From assembly GCF_003096355.1 (NCBI RefSeq), contig NZ_QEKI01000005.1, positions 1 to 64,000 of the forward strand: a stretch of 64,000 nt of DNA, given 5' to 3'. A program made the translations under genes and the position numbers. The stretch's first letter is position 1, and each line of letters opens with the position of its first letter. Below are positions 17,553-26,283 of the stretch, piece by piece. This DNA comes from Pontibacter virosus. Its GTDB lineage: Bacteria; Bacteroidota; Bacteroidia; Cytophagales; Hymenobacteraceae. Under the pieces are notes generated by a model that searched no databases, was not told the DNA's origin, and saw only the letters and a program-made list of their open reading frames with translations.

Positions 17553-18302
17553 TTAAGCCGTAGTGGCCAGGGTATCCTGGGTGCGTAGCTTGTGTAGGGC
17601 AGCCTCTATGGCCGGCAGGCTATGGAGCAACTGCTCAAAGCTCTGGATACAGAAGTACTGGCTCTGGAAAGTCTCTTTTATATAAGGCGTATCCAGGATG
17701 TAGTTTACATCAAAGTCAAACTTCACGCTTTCGTCTGAAACAGACAGGTTACTTTCGCCTACGGATGACAAAATGCCGGCACCATAGATCTTGGCTTTTT
17801 GGCCCGGCTTTCGAAACAAACCGAATTCAATGGTATACCAGTAGATGCGCGTGAGGCGGTCAATGATGTCAGGGCGGTCGAGGTGGTTGAGGGCCAGTTC
17901 GGACAGCTTAGCCAGAAACTCGCAGTATACGGGTATGGTAAGCAAGGGCACATGGCCAAACACGTCATGAAACATATCGGGCTCCTCGAGGTAGTCGAGC
18001 TGGTCCATGCGGCGCACCCACACCGTGGCCGGAAAGCGCTTGCTGGCGATCAGCTGAAAGAAAAGGGCATCGTCGACAATGCCGGGGGCAGCCACCACTT
18101 CAAATCCGGTCAGGGGCTTGAGTTTTTGATTGATCTCGTTGAAATCAGGAATGCGGTCGCGGCTAAAGCCGACTTTCTCCAGCCCCTCCAGAAACTCAGG
18201 TATAGCCTTGTCGGGAAGGTTGCGCAACTGGCGATCGTAGAGGATGGCCCATACCTGGTGGTTCTCGGAAGTGTAGCTGCTGTAGTTTTGTGTCAGGTTC
18301 AT
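17553..18302 (-). CDS. phhA: phenylalanine 4-monooxygenase
   Basis: Monomeric bacterial aromatic-amino-acid hydroxylase that makes tyrosine from phenylalanine using tetrahydropterin and Fe(II). The iron ligands are His112 and His117 (DMFHDVFGHVP) and Glu159 (WYTIEFGLF). The length of 249 aa fits the bacterial form, which lacks the regulatory domain. No pterin dehydratase gene is adjacent. Confidence 0.95.
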   Translation of the reverse strand: MNLTQNYSSYTSENHQVWAILYDRQLRNLPDKAIPEFLEGLEKVGFSRDRIPDFNEINQKLKPLTGFEVVAAPGIVDDALFFQLIASKRFPATVWVRRMDQLDYLEEPDMFHDVFGHVPLLTIPVYCEFLAKLSELALNHLDRPDIIDRLTRIYWYTIEFGLFRKPGQKAKIYGAGILSSVGESNLSVSDESVKFDFDVNYILDTPYIKETFQSQYFCIQSFEQLLHSLPAIEAALHKLRTQDTLATTA

Positions 18303-18350
18303 GGCTAGCGTATGGCTTTGTTTTAAATTTTTGGATTAGGTATAAAATGA

Positions 18351-18374
18351 AAAAAGCAGAGCGAAAGCTCTGCT
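18351..18374 (-). terminator. minus-strand terminator downstream of a small gene
   Basis: AGCAGAGC (18355-18362) and GCTCTGCT (18367-18374) form a stem around GAAA. On the minus strand the stem is followed by a run of T (18354 downward). It ends transcription coming from 18524 before phhA. Confidence 0.75.
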
Positions 18375-18425
18375 TCAGTTGTATCAGTTCAGGTATGCCG
18401 GGGGCTTTTCCTGTTTAAGTGCGGT

Positions 18426-18524
18426 TTATGAGTCGTCTGATTGCCTGAGAGAGCGCAGTAGAGCAGCGGTAATAATAACCGTAGCAATAATAAGCGGCAC
18501 GATAGCAATCAGTGGAAATAGCAT
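18426..18524 (-). CDS. candidate 32-residue single-span membrane peptide
   Basis: On the minus strand ATG at 18524 opens a 32-codon frame ending TAA at 18428-18426. The peptide is one hydrophobic helix (MLFPLIAIVPLIIATVIITA) followed by a polar tail (ALLRSLRQSDDS) with positive charges just after the span. A strong terminator lies about 50 bases past the stop on the same strand, which supports a real transcript. I recognise no family; its size suits a regulatory or complex-associated membrane peptide. Confidence 0.5.
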   Translation of the reverse strand: MLFPLIAIVPLIIATVIITAALLRSLRQSDDS

Positions 18525-18739
18525 GCAGCAGCACAGTGCCGAGTGGCAAAGGCAAAGGGAGGGTCGCTATGGCTGCTGGTGTATGCATTTATCTTTTGAT
18601 GTTCGCAATTAGAGTATTCTTGAGCGTAAACGCAAATTATGCTGATGAGTTTTTCGAATATATGAGGTTTTCCTAGCTGTGTGCCTGAAGTTCCGCAGGA
18701 ATCGTATACCAAGGTATAGGATTTTATGTTCTTTTATTT

Positions 18740-19774
18740 GTGTCAGATATGGGTGCGCTCCCGGGTTTTTTGAAGCAGTGGCAAACAGGTTGGCAGCGAA
18801 TGTTGCTGATTTTGTCAGTTACAGCGCTGCTCAGTTCCTGCGCCGCATCTGATGTAGGGGGAGGAGCCGGTGGTTTGCATTCTGAAAATGTGATTATCCT
18901 GGTGATCGACGGGGTACGCTATTCTGAAACCTGGGGAGCTGTGCCGGGTATTATTCCCAACATGTCGCAAAGCCTGATGCCGCAGGGCACCTTTTGCAAC
19001 AACTTTCGCAACGAGGGCTATACCTACACCAACTCCGGCCATACCGCCATCACGACAGGTATAAACCAGCCCATCGATAACTACGGCACCGAACTCCCCG
19101 CTAATCCTTCTTTCTTACAGCTCTGGCTCAAGCAGACAGGTAAACCCGCCACCGCCGCCTGGATCGTGTCGAGCAAAGACAAGCTGGATATCCTGGGCAA
19201 CACCCTGCACCCTGACTGGCAAGGCCAGGCACTGCCCTCGCTCAACTGCGGCGTCAGCGGACCCGGCAGTGGTTACCGGGCCGACTCGCTGACTTTGGTA
19301 GAGGTATTGAACGTGCTGAAAACCCACCGGCCTAACCTGATGCTGATCAACTTCATGGAGCCCGATGGCTATGCCCATGCCGGCAACTGGGAGCACTACC
19401 TGCGCGGTATCGCCCGTGGCGACCGCTACGCCAGGCAACTCTGGGATTTTCTGCAAAAAGACAGCCACTACCGTAAAAAAACGACTCTACTGATCACCAC
19501 GGACCACGGCCGTCACCTGGATACGGTGGAGAACGGCTGGATAGACCACGGCGACGATTGCGAGGGCTGCCGGCGTATCAGCCTGCTGGCGCTGGGCCCT
19601 GACTTCCGGAAAGGCGGGTTCGTGGAAACAACGCATACCCTGGTGGATATTTCGGCAACAGTGGCTCCGATGCTAGGTATGGCTTTTCCGCAATCGGAAG
19701 GTACACTTATGACTGAACTGTTTACACGTCGCAGTTTGCGCAGGTTGCCAGCCGCAACCGTACCTGTTCCCTGA
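18740..19774 (+). CDS. alkaline-phosphatase-superfamily lipoprotein
   Basis: GTG 18740 (or ATG 18749) starts a signal peptide with lipobox LLSSC (Cys34). The core has the metal-dependent phosphatase/phosphodiesterase pattern: ILVIDGVRYSETW with the first metal Asp, NSGHTAITTG with the Thr nucleophile region, MEPDGYAHAG and TTDHGRHLD with further Asp/His ligands. At 344 residues it is short for the family but complete. It is likely anchored in the envelope and acts on a phosphate ester or phosphonate. The next gene on the same strand encodes a secreted CotH-like protein. Confidence 0.82.
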   Translation: MSDMGALPGFLKQWQTGWQRMLLILSVTALLSSCAASDVGGGAGGLHSENVIILVIDGVRYSETWGAVPGIIPNMSQSLMPQGTFCNNFRNEGYTYTNSGHTAITTGINQPIDNYGTELPANPSFLQLWLKQTGKPATAAWIVSSKDKLDILGNTLHPDWQGQALPSLNCGVSGPGSGYRADSLTLVEVLNVLKTHRPNLMLINFMEPDGYAHAGNWEHYLRGIARGDRYARQLWDFLQKDSHYRKKTTLLITTDHGRHLDTVENGWIDHGDDCEGCRRISLLALGPDFRKGGFVETTHTLVDISATVAPMLGMAFPQSEGTLMTELFTRRSLRRLPAATVPVP

Positions 19775-19858
19775 TGCCTATACCTGAATTGAGCTTTCAG
19801 GGTATGGCTTTTATTTGATTCTTAGTGCTACGGGCAGCATCATCTTTTCTCTTGTCCA

Positions 19859-20998
19859 ATGGCAATTTCCCAGATTTTTGATGGCTTCAAGTGGCGGTTA
19901 TACCCGTTGGTGTTTGCCATGGTGCTATACCTGCCTTTGCAGGGGCAAGCGCCGGTATATCCAATTGAGCAACTAAGCACAACCGAACGGCAAAACAGGC
20001 AATCAGCTAAACCAAAGGATCTGTTTTCGGAGGACTCAGTGCTGAAGTTTACGCTGGTGGTGAACTACCAGCGGCTGCTAAAAGACCGTGGCGATGAAAG
20101 ACAGTATCACACAGCCACACTTTCTTATGCCGACGGTGCCGGAACTGCGGTGCATATGCCACTTCGGGTTATGGTGCGGGGGAACCGTCGTCGTGATGCC
20201 AACGTCTGCCGTTTTCCGCCGCTCATGCTCAACCTGATCCGAAAGAAGATGCCAAAAGGCTCTATTTTCGAAGGGCAGAACAAACTGAAACTGGTGACAC
20301 ACTGCATCGGTGATGAATTTGTGCTGCGAGAGTACCTCGTGTATAAGGTGTACAACATTCTGGCGGAAGAGAGCTTTCGGGTGCGTTTGTGCCAGGTAAC
20401 TTACGAAGACAGTACCGGAAGGAGAAAGGAGGAAGTACGTTATGCCTTTCTGATTGAGGATGACAAGGCCATGGCCAAGCGTACCAACATGAAGCTTATA
20501 CCTGGCAAAAGGGTCATAGGGATGGACCACATGGAACAAAAAGCCATGGCCCGGCTGGCACTCTTTCAGTACATGATCGGCAACACCGACTGGTCGGTGC
20601 CCTACCGCCACAACATCGACCTGCTGGCACCCGACTCCCTCTCTGCGCCCACCCCCGTGCCTTTCGACTTCGACTACGCAGGTATAGTCGGAACGCCTTA
20701 TGCTTCCCCTCCGCCTGAACTGGGTCTAAATTCAGTAAAGCAGCGCCTATATCGGGCCTACAGTTTTCCGGAAAATGTGCACCGTGAAGTGGTTAATACC
20801 TTTAACTCCTATCGTACCCCGATCTATGCGGTATACAGGCAGTGTGAGCCCCTGAGTAAAGCAGGTTTGCGGCAGTCGCTCAGTTACCTGGATAGTTTTT
20901 ACGAGATCATTAACCACCCGCGCAAGTTTGAGCGTGAGATCGTGAAGGTGGGTGAGCGCAACGAGAAAGCGTACGTAACGGTGAGGGGCTTGAAATGA
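19859..20998 (+). CDS. secreted CotH-kinase-like protein (tentative)
   Basis: A hydrophobic N-terminus (about residues 10-30) suggests export. The body has a pattern reminiscent of the CotH kinase-like fold: VLREYLVYKVYNIL, then YAFLIEDDKAMAKR, then FQYMIGNTDWS with a His-Asn pair and PFDFDYAG, which could be the metal-binding part. CotH proteins phosphorylate other proteins or decorate surfaces. The assignment is by pattern only and could be wrong. It starts 84 bases after the phosphatase-like gene, so a kinase/phosphatase-type pair at the envelope is conceivable. Confidence 0.5.
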   Translation: MAISQIFDGFKWRLYPLVFAMVLYLPLQGQAPVYPIEQLSTTERQNRQSAKPKDLFSEDSVLKFTLVVNYQRLLKDRGDERQYHTATLSYADGAGTAVHMPLRVMVRGNRRRDANVCRFPPLMLNLIRKKMPKGSIFEGQNKLKLVTHCIGDEFVLREYLVYKVYNILAEESFRVRLCQVTYEDSTGRRKEEVRYAFLIEDDKAMAKRTNMKLIPGKRVIGMDHMEQKAMARLALFQYMIGNTDWSVPYRHNIDLLAPDSLSAPTPVPFDFDYAGIVGTPYASPPPELGLNSVKQRLYRAYSFPENVHREVVNTFNSYRTPIYAVYRQCEPLSKAGLRQSLSYLDSFYEIINHPRKFEREIVKVGERNEKAYVTVRGLK

Positions 20999-21035
20999 AA
21001 CCGCCGAAACAGACAGGCTGCTCCGGCGGTTTTAA
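20998..21035. terminator. bidirectional terminator
   Basis: AAACCGCCG (20998-21006) pairs with CGGCGGTTT (21024-21032) between two convergent genes. Confidence 0.75.
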
Positions 21036-21056
21036 GGTATAGCGTTATCATATACT

Positions 21057-22928
21057 TTACATGATTTCGGATAGCTCGAGCCAGCGCATTTCCATCTCTT
21101 CCAGTTGCTCGTTCAGCTGCTCCAGTTCTTTGGCCCAGGTGCTTAGCTGTGCGTGATCAGTAGAGGTGCCAGCGTTCATGGTTTCTATCAGCTCTGTTCT
21201 GCGGGACTCCAGTCGTGGCATTTCCTTTTCCAGCTCTTCAAACTCTTTTTTCTCCTGATAGGTCGGTTTGCGCTTTCCTTCCGGCTTTTCCTGTTTCTGT
21301 TCCATAACGGGAGCTGCTGGTTTTGGCTCCTGCACTACTTTTTCCTGCTCCTTGAGCCACTCGCGGTAGTCGGTATAGTTGCCCGGGAAGTTGCGAATCT
21401 TGCCTTCGCCTTCGAATACAAACAGGTGCTCCACCAGCCGGTCCATAAAGTAGCGGTCGTGCGATACCATCAGCAGACAGCCACCGAAGTTAAGCAGGAA
21501 GTCTTCGAGTATGTTGAGCGTGATGATGTCGAGGTCATTGGTAGGCTCGTCGAGGATCAGGAAGTTGGGGTTCTTGATCAGCACGCGCAGCAACTGCAGA
21601 CGGCGCTTCTCGCCACCGCTCAGCTTGCTCACAAAGGTATACTGCTGCGGCGGTGCAAACTGGAAGTGCTGTAGGAACTGACTTGCCGTGATTACCTCGC
21701 CATTGGCCATCTCCACCACTTCAGCGATTTCCTTCACAATGTCGATTACGCGCTGGTCTTCCTTAAAGGTCAACTCGTCCTGGGTATAGTAACCGAACAC
21801 AGTAGTCTGGCCAGCGTCGATGGTGCCGCTGTCAGGCTGCAGTTTGCCCGTGAGCATGTTCAGGAAAGTAGACTTGCCTGCACCGTTCGGGCCCACCACA
21901 CCGATGCGGTCTTTCTTCTTGAACACATAAGAAAAATCATCTACGATCTTCTTGTTGCCAAATGATTTCGAAATATGATCTACCTCGATGATTTTGCCGC
22001 CCTGACGCGTGGTCTTGACGGAGAGCTCCAGTTGTGGACCTGCTGTTTTTTTGGCCGCTTTTTCTTTCAGTTCCTCAAAGGCGTCTACTCTGTACTTGGC
22101 TTTGGTGCCGCGGGCCTTTGGCTGACGACGAATCCAGTCGAGTTCTTTGCGCATCAGGTTGCGCGCCTTTTCAGTTTCCGCTGCAGCCATCTCCTCGCGG
22201 GAGGCCTTTTTCTCCACAAAATAGCTGTAGTTGCCTTTGTAGGTATAGAGTTCGCCGTTGTCGAGCTCGGCTATTTCGTTGGCCACTTTGTCGAGGAAGT
22301 AACGGTCGTGCGTCACCATCAGCAGCGAGGTGTTCTGCGTGGAGAGCAGGCCTTCGAGCCACTCAATGGTATCCAGGTCCAGGTGGTTGGTAGGCTCATC
22401 CAGGATCAGCATGCTGGGTTCTTCGATCAGCACACGCGCCATGGCTACGCGCTTGCGCTGCCCACCTGAAAGGTGCTTGATCTGCTGCTCCAGGTTGTGT
22501 ATACCTAGTTTGGAGAGGATCTGCTTTACTTTGATCTCAAAATCCCAGGCCTGCAGTTCGTCCATGCGCTCCATCAGTTGCTGCATGACCTCCGCGCTGG
22601 TGTCAGGGTGAGAGATGGCCACTTCATAGTCGCGTATAGTATCGAGCACTTCGCCCTGTCCGCCAAAAATGGTTTGCTGTACGGTCAGTTCCTCGTCAAA
22701 CTCAGGGTTCTGGCCCAGGAAACCGATCGTGACTTCTTTGCGCACGCTCACGCTGCCTTCATCGGGGGGCAGTTTGCCTGCCAGCACATTCAGCAGGGTG
22801 GTTTTGCCGGAGCCGTTCACGCCTACTAGCGCTACACGCTGCCCCTGGCTGAGGCCAAAATTCAGGTTTTTGAAAAGCCAGCGTTCGCCAAAGCTTTTCG
22901 ATATATTATCTGCGGATAGGTAATTCAT
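21057..22928 (-). CDS. ABC-F family ATPase (Uup-like)
   Basis: Two ATP-binding cassettes without membrane segments: Walker A GVNGSGKTT and GPNGAGKST, signatures LSGGQRKR and LSGGEKRR, and the ABC-F hallmarks LDEPTNHLD and LDEPTNDLD. The linker between cassettes is arginine/lysine-rich, and a C-terminal coiled coil (about residues 560-623) resembles the Uup C-terminal domain. Such proteins act on ribosomes. A -7 box TAAATTTG (22933-22940) lies only four bases before the ATG, which would make the mRNA nearly leaderless. Confidence 0.92.
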   Translation of the reverse strand: MNYLSADNISKSFGERWLFKNLNFGLSQGQRVALVGVNGSGKTTLLNVLAGKLPPDEGSVSVRKEVTIGFLGQNPEFDEELTVQQTIFGGQGEVLDTIRDYEVAISHPDTSAEVMQQLMERMDELQAWDFEIKVKQILSKLGIHNLEQQIKHLSGGQRKRVAMARVLIEEPSMLILDEPTNHLDLDTIEWLEGLLSTQNTSLLMVTHDRYFLDKVANEIAELDNGELYTYKGNYSYFVEKKASREEMAAAETEKARNLMRKELDWIRRQPKARGTKAKYRVDAFEELKEKAAKKTAGPQLELSVKTTRQGGKIIEVDHISKSFGNKKIVDDFSYVFKKKDRIGVVGPNGAGKSTFLNMLTGKLQPDSGTIDAGQTTVFGYYTQDELTFKEDQRVIDIVKEIAEVVEMANGEVITASQFLQHFQFAPPQQYTFVSKLSGGEKRRLQLLRVLIKNPNFLILDEPTNDLDIITLNILEDFLLNFGGCLLMVSHDRYFMDRLVEHLFVFEGEGKIRNFPGNYTDYREWLKEQEKVVQEPKPAAPVMEQKQEKPEGKRKPTYQEKKEFEELEKEMPRLESRRTELIETMNAGTSTDHAQLSTWAKELEQLNEQLEEMEMRWLELSEIM

Positions 22929-22967
22929 AAGGCAAATTTAGGCATTTCTGCGCTATGGAGCAGGCAA

Positions 22968-23002
22968 AATAAAACAGGCTGACCTGATGGAGTCAGCCTG
23001 TT
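22968..23002 (-). terminator. terminator after the SPW protein gene
   Basis: AACAGGCTGAC (22973-22983) pairs with GTCAGCCTGTT (22992-23002). On the minus strand the stem is followed by TTATTTT. Confidence 0.75.
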
Positions 23003-23025
23003 GCGTTACACATGGTTTATGTGGT

Positions 23026-23418
23026 TTATCTTAAAGGATCTTCGTGTACTGCATTCGTCTTGTAAGCCCTGCTTGGCGTACGGTGTGTCGTCAGCGAAGC
23101 CAGTATCGAGAATACACCGAAGATCAGGTGTGGCGTATAAACGCGGTCAGCAAAGCCAAACAGCCATGGTGATAGCGCCAGGATAACGCCTATACCAAAG
23201 TCAAGCATCAAGTGCGTCTGCATCGGGATCTTTTTCACCAGACCCATTTCGAAGTCCGTCAAGATCGTTTGCATAAGCACAATCGCACCAATTACAACAG
23301 GTACCCACGTTTCGGCACCACCGGCGGCAAAGTCAAACAGCCAGGGCGATGCGATGAGTAAAACACCATATAAATAGTCCAGTATTCCATGAAAACGGGT
23401 TGGGATAAAACGCATCAT
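23026..23418 (-). CDS. SPW-repeat membrane protein
   Basis: The 130-residue protein has four hydrophobic helices and two copies of the SPW motif (SPWLFDFA near residue 24 and SPWLFGFA near residue 83), each at the start of a two-helix repeat. This is the SPW repeat family, whose role is unknown. The gene has its own terminator. The start could be either of the first two ATG codons. Confidence 0.85.
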   Translation of the reverse strand: MMRFIPTRFHGILDYLYGVLLIASPWLFDFAAGGAETWVPVVIGAIVLMQTILTDFEMGLVKKIPMQTHLMLDFGIGVILALSPWLFGFADRVYTPHLIFGVFSILASLTTHRTPSRAYKTNAVHEDPLR

Positions 23419-23502
23419 TGCCTCCTTTCTTGTTGTTTTACAAGGTATAATATACGTTCGGATAAAAGGGGTGTTGGGTATATAGTGAAAAAATAGTGCA
23501 AT

Positions 23503-24030
23503 TTATTGGTCCGTCATTACCAGGGTGCGGGCCACGTAATCGTGCAGTGACTGCCTGCGGCGGGTGAACTGTATGAGCAGAAAGCCCAGCAGGAGTGGCA
23601 GCGCTGAAAGGATACGGGAAAAATAGCGCACATTTGCCTGCAGGAAAGAAATGCGCTTGCCGCGTAGGTCCGTCACTTTCAGGCCTAAGGTAAACTTGCC
23701 AACGGTTGCCTGCTTCGGTGAAGCCTCCAGCAGGGTATAGTAGAGCCAGTGTAGCACAGGGAAATACAGGCTGTAGAAGAACAGCTGCAGCACCGCCTCA
23801 AACTCAAGTAAGCTTATACCGCCATTGTACACCACCTGCTTCCATGTATTGAATTGCATTGAGTGCTCAGCCATAGAGTAAAGGATGATCGAATACCAGA
23901 ACACGAGTATGGTCGTATCGATAAGGAACGCTACAAAGCGACTAATAAAACTACCATACAGAGGAGCGCGTTTCACAACTGGTGAAGCGGTCGAAATGAT
24001 AAATGCAGAGTCTGTGATAGCTGTTGGCAT
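23503..24030 (-). CDS. RDD family membrane protein
   Basis: The first helix carries FISRFVAFLIDTTIL (Arg-Asp pattern), then a long loop, then GKFTLGLKVTDLRGKR and a C-terminal HDYVARTLVM, all typical of the RDD family. Three to four membrane spans are predicted. The function is probably transport- or ion-related but not defined for this family. Confidence 0.85.
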   Translation of the reverse strand: MPTAITDSAFIISTASPVVKRAPLYGSFISRFVAFLIDTTILVFWYSIILYSMAEHSMQFNTWKQVVYNGGISLLEFEAVLQLFFYSLYFPVLHWLYYTLLEASPKQATVGKFTLGLKVTDLRGKRISFLQANVRYFSRILSALPLLLGFLLIQFTRRRQSLHDYVARTLVMTDQ

Positions 24031-24340
24031 AAGGGTTAGGCTGAGGGGTGGATAATCTGCTTTATCTGCTCTGTTGATAAAGCCAACGTGGTGCTGCTTG
24101 TGGTAGCTAAAGGTGAATATTGGTATTCACTTTAGTATAAGGTAGTTAAATATAAATGATTAAAATTATTTTAAAAAATATATTGTAAAAATAATATTTA
24201 TCTATTTTAAATCAGTCCCTACGCTGATTTACAACTCAATAATAAGTTTGAAAAATTCAATGCAAGCATTAAAATAAGTGAATGATCTTAAAATCATGGT
24301 GAACATCTTATTTAGTTGTTTTTAGCATAACTTAGCGCCT
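24031..24340. other. 310-bp AT-rich divergent promoter region
   Basis: Divergent promoters for the RDD gene and murI are expected here. On the plus strand TAAGTTTG (24243-24250) fits a -7 box for murI, with no clear -33. An inverted repeat TAAATCAG (24208-24215) / CTGATTTA (24224-24231) has no obvious role. No gene is visible. Confidence 0.45.
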
Positions 24341-25156
24341 ATGGGAGAAAGAAAAAGAACATACCCAATCGGGGTTTTTGACAGTGGTATTGGCGGACTT
24401 ACAGTAGCCCAAGCGATTGTGGCGGAGTTGCCCAATGAACGGCTGGTATACTTCGGCGACACAGCCCACTTGCCTTATGGAGATAAGTCAACCGCCGCGA
24501 TACAGGCCTACGCCGTTAAGATATGTGATTTGCTGCTCCGCCAACATTGTAAAGTGATTTTGATAGCCTGCAACTCGGCCTCTGCAGCTGCTTACGAACT
24601 CGTGAAGGAATACGTGGGCAGTAAGGCCCGTGTGCTCAATGTAATCGATCCGGTGGTGGAGCATATTGGCAAGACCTACGCGGGCAAAACCATTGGGCTT
24701 ATCGGCACGAAGCAAACAGTCAACTCGAATGTGTACCTCAAAAAGATCGATGCACTGGATCTGGAAATTACGCTGAAATCTTACGCCACGCCGTTGCTCG
24801 CCGCTATGATCGAAGAGGGCTTCTTCAATGATTCCATCTCTGAGAATGTGATTCACACTTACCTGTCGGCCCACGAACTGCAAGGTATAGAGGCACTGAT
24901 ACTGGGTTGCACGCACTATCCGCTCATCAAGAAACAGATCGAAAATTACTACCAAGGCAAAGTGGATGTGCTCGACGCCAGCCAGATCGTGGCAAAACAC
25001 GTCCGCAGGTTTTTGGAAACCAATGACCTGGTTTCAGAGGAGCTGCTAAGCGACCATGCCTTCTATGTGTCGGATTTTACCAGGTCATTTGAAGAAAGCA
25101 CCCGCATCTTTTTTAAACGGAAAGTGCACCTGGAGCATTACCCGCTGTGGGAGTAG
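24341..25156 (+). CDS. murI: glutamate racemase
   Basis: PLP-independent racemase supplying D-glutamate for peptidoglycan. The two catalytic cysteines are Cys77 (LIACNSASA) and Cys190 (LGCTHYP), with Asp14 in GVFDSGIGG. The 271-residue length is standard. Confidence 0.97.
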   Translation: MGERKRTYPIGVFDSGIGGLTVAQAIVAELPNERLVYFGDTAHLPYGDKSTAAIQAYAVKICDLLLRQHCKVILIACNSASAAAYELVKEYVGSKARVLNVIDPVVEHIGKTYAGKTIGLIGTKQTVNSNVYLKKIDALDLEITLKSYATPLLAAMIEEGFFNDSISENVIHTYLSAHELQGIEALILGCTHYPLIKKQIENYYQGKVDVLDASQIVAKHVRRFLETNDLVSEELLSDHAFYVSDFTRSFEESTRIFFKRKVHLEHYPLWE

Positions 25157-25571
25157 GGGAAGTTTGGGAGTTTTAGAGTTTAGGAGTTAGAGAGTTATAA
25201 TGTAGCGACGTTAAACCATAGAGTTGTTGAAGTCTGTATCCATTTGCAATTCTTGCAAGCGTGTAAGTTAATACCTTCTGAGAAAATGGTTTCAATCTAA
25301 GGAGGCACACCCAAATTTACCGTCATTCAGTTAAGAAACTTGGTTAAAATAGAGGGCCCTTAGCCCGGGAAGGTTGAGCCAATACCATTTGCTACCAAGA
25401 TCCTTTCAGGATGACAAAACAGTAGAGTCAAACGGCTCTGCTCTCTGGAGGAGTAGGTCAATCGTGCACCCAGCAATTTAACCATTCAGTAATTCAACAA
25501 GCAAACCCAAACCCCATCCTTCCAAAAATCCCGTAAAATGAGTACCTTTATACTGCAACCGAGAAAATCTT
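25157..25571. other. 415-bp intergenic region
   Basis: The left edge is a low-complexity stretch of repeated GAGTT-like words. The right edge (25477-25500) has the related word pattern CAATTTAACCATTCAGTAATTC. A -7-like TACCTTTA at 25543-25550 could drive the next gene. I find no gene, tRNA or terminator here. Confidence 0.4.
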
Positions 25572-26123
25572 ATGAAAAAGCGATATTTGACCATAGGGGA
25601 CTTTAAGCGCAATGCCTTTATTGTAGCGGCCGCCGCTACAATGGGGTTGACCAGCTGTGACTCCAATACGCAAACCAACGATGAATGGAATGCCGGCACA
25701 GAGGTGCCAGTGCCGGATGGGGTCGTAACGGAACTGACTGAAGAAGCACCCGACCAGTGGAAGATCACCGATGAGCGCACTACAGCGCCGGGCCAGAACA
25801 TGGCCATTTTGAAGTACAACGACGGCCGCGTGGACACGCTGCAAGGGCTGGCGCTCGAAAATCAGATGCGTGATATTGCCAACAATCAGCAGCAGTACAA
25901 TCAAGGCGGTTTCGGTATGGGCAACGTATTGTGGTGGAGCGCCATGGGCTTTATGGCGGGCCGCATGATGTCACCTAGACCTGCTTACTACGCTAACCCT
26001 GCTGTAATGAATAACACGGCCGCCTGGCGTCAGAACGTGCAAACGTATCGTCAGCAGTCTACCGCGCCGCGCTCAGGCCAGCGTGGCTACTTCCGTGGGC
26101 GCAGCAGCGGAGCGGGAGCCTAA
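25572..26123 (+). CDS. YgiB/UPF0323-like lipoprotein
   Basis: MKKRYLTIGDFKRNAF followed by a hydrophobic stretch and lipobox GLTSC (Cys29) gives a lipoprotein of 183 aa. The middle has a short acidic/basic domain. Near residues 115-145 is a glycine/methionine-rich hydrophobic segment (FGMGNVLWWSAMGFMAGRMM), and the tail is rich in Gln, Ser, Arg and Gly. This layout matches the YgiB (UPF0441) and UPF0323 lipoproteins. The next gene is a YgiC-type ATP-grasp ligase, the same pairing as ygiB-ygiC in E. coli. The role is unknown. Confidence 0.7.
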   Translation: MKKRYLTIGDFKRNAFIVAAAATMGLTSCDSNTQTNDEWNAGTEVPVPDGVVTELTEEAPDQWKITDERTTAPGQNMAILKYNDGRVDTLQGLALENQMRDIANNQQQYNQGGFGMGNVLWWSAMGFMAGRMMSPRPAYYANPAVMNNTAAWRQNVQTYRQQSTAPRSGQRGYFRGRSSGAGA

Positions 26124-26283
26124 GCAGATAAGACAAGCAGGACCTCCCGGAGGTATAAACATTTTGCAGGTATAACGGCTTGTTTCGAAGGTGTTATACC
26201 TTATTCTGAAGGTATCTGTATAAGCCGCTATGCTTGTGCCGATACCTTCTTTCGCGTTTCAACCTTTTAGTTCAAAGCATTTC

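Larger units (their letters stand above)
18303..18739. other. 437-bp intergenic region holding a small minus-strand gene
   Basis: Between phhA and the phosphatase-like gene lie a minus-strand terminator (18351-18374) and a 32-codon frame (18426-18524). The rest (18525-18739) is AT-rich and probably contains divergent promoters; I see no other gene. Confidence 0.55.

Noticed and set aside
18509..18712. 67-codon minus-strand frame upstream of the 32-residue peptide
   Set aside because: Its start overlaps the small membrane peptide and its sequence (Cys/His/Ser-rich) looks random.
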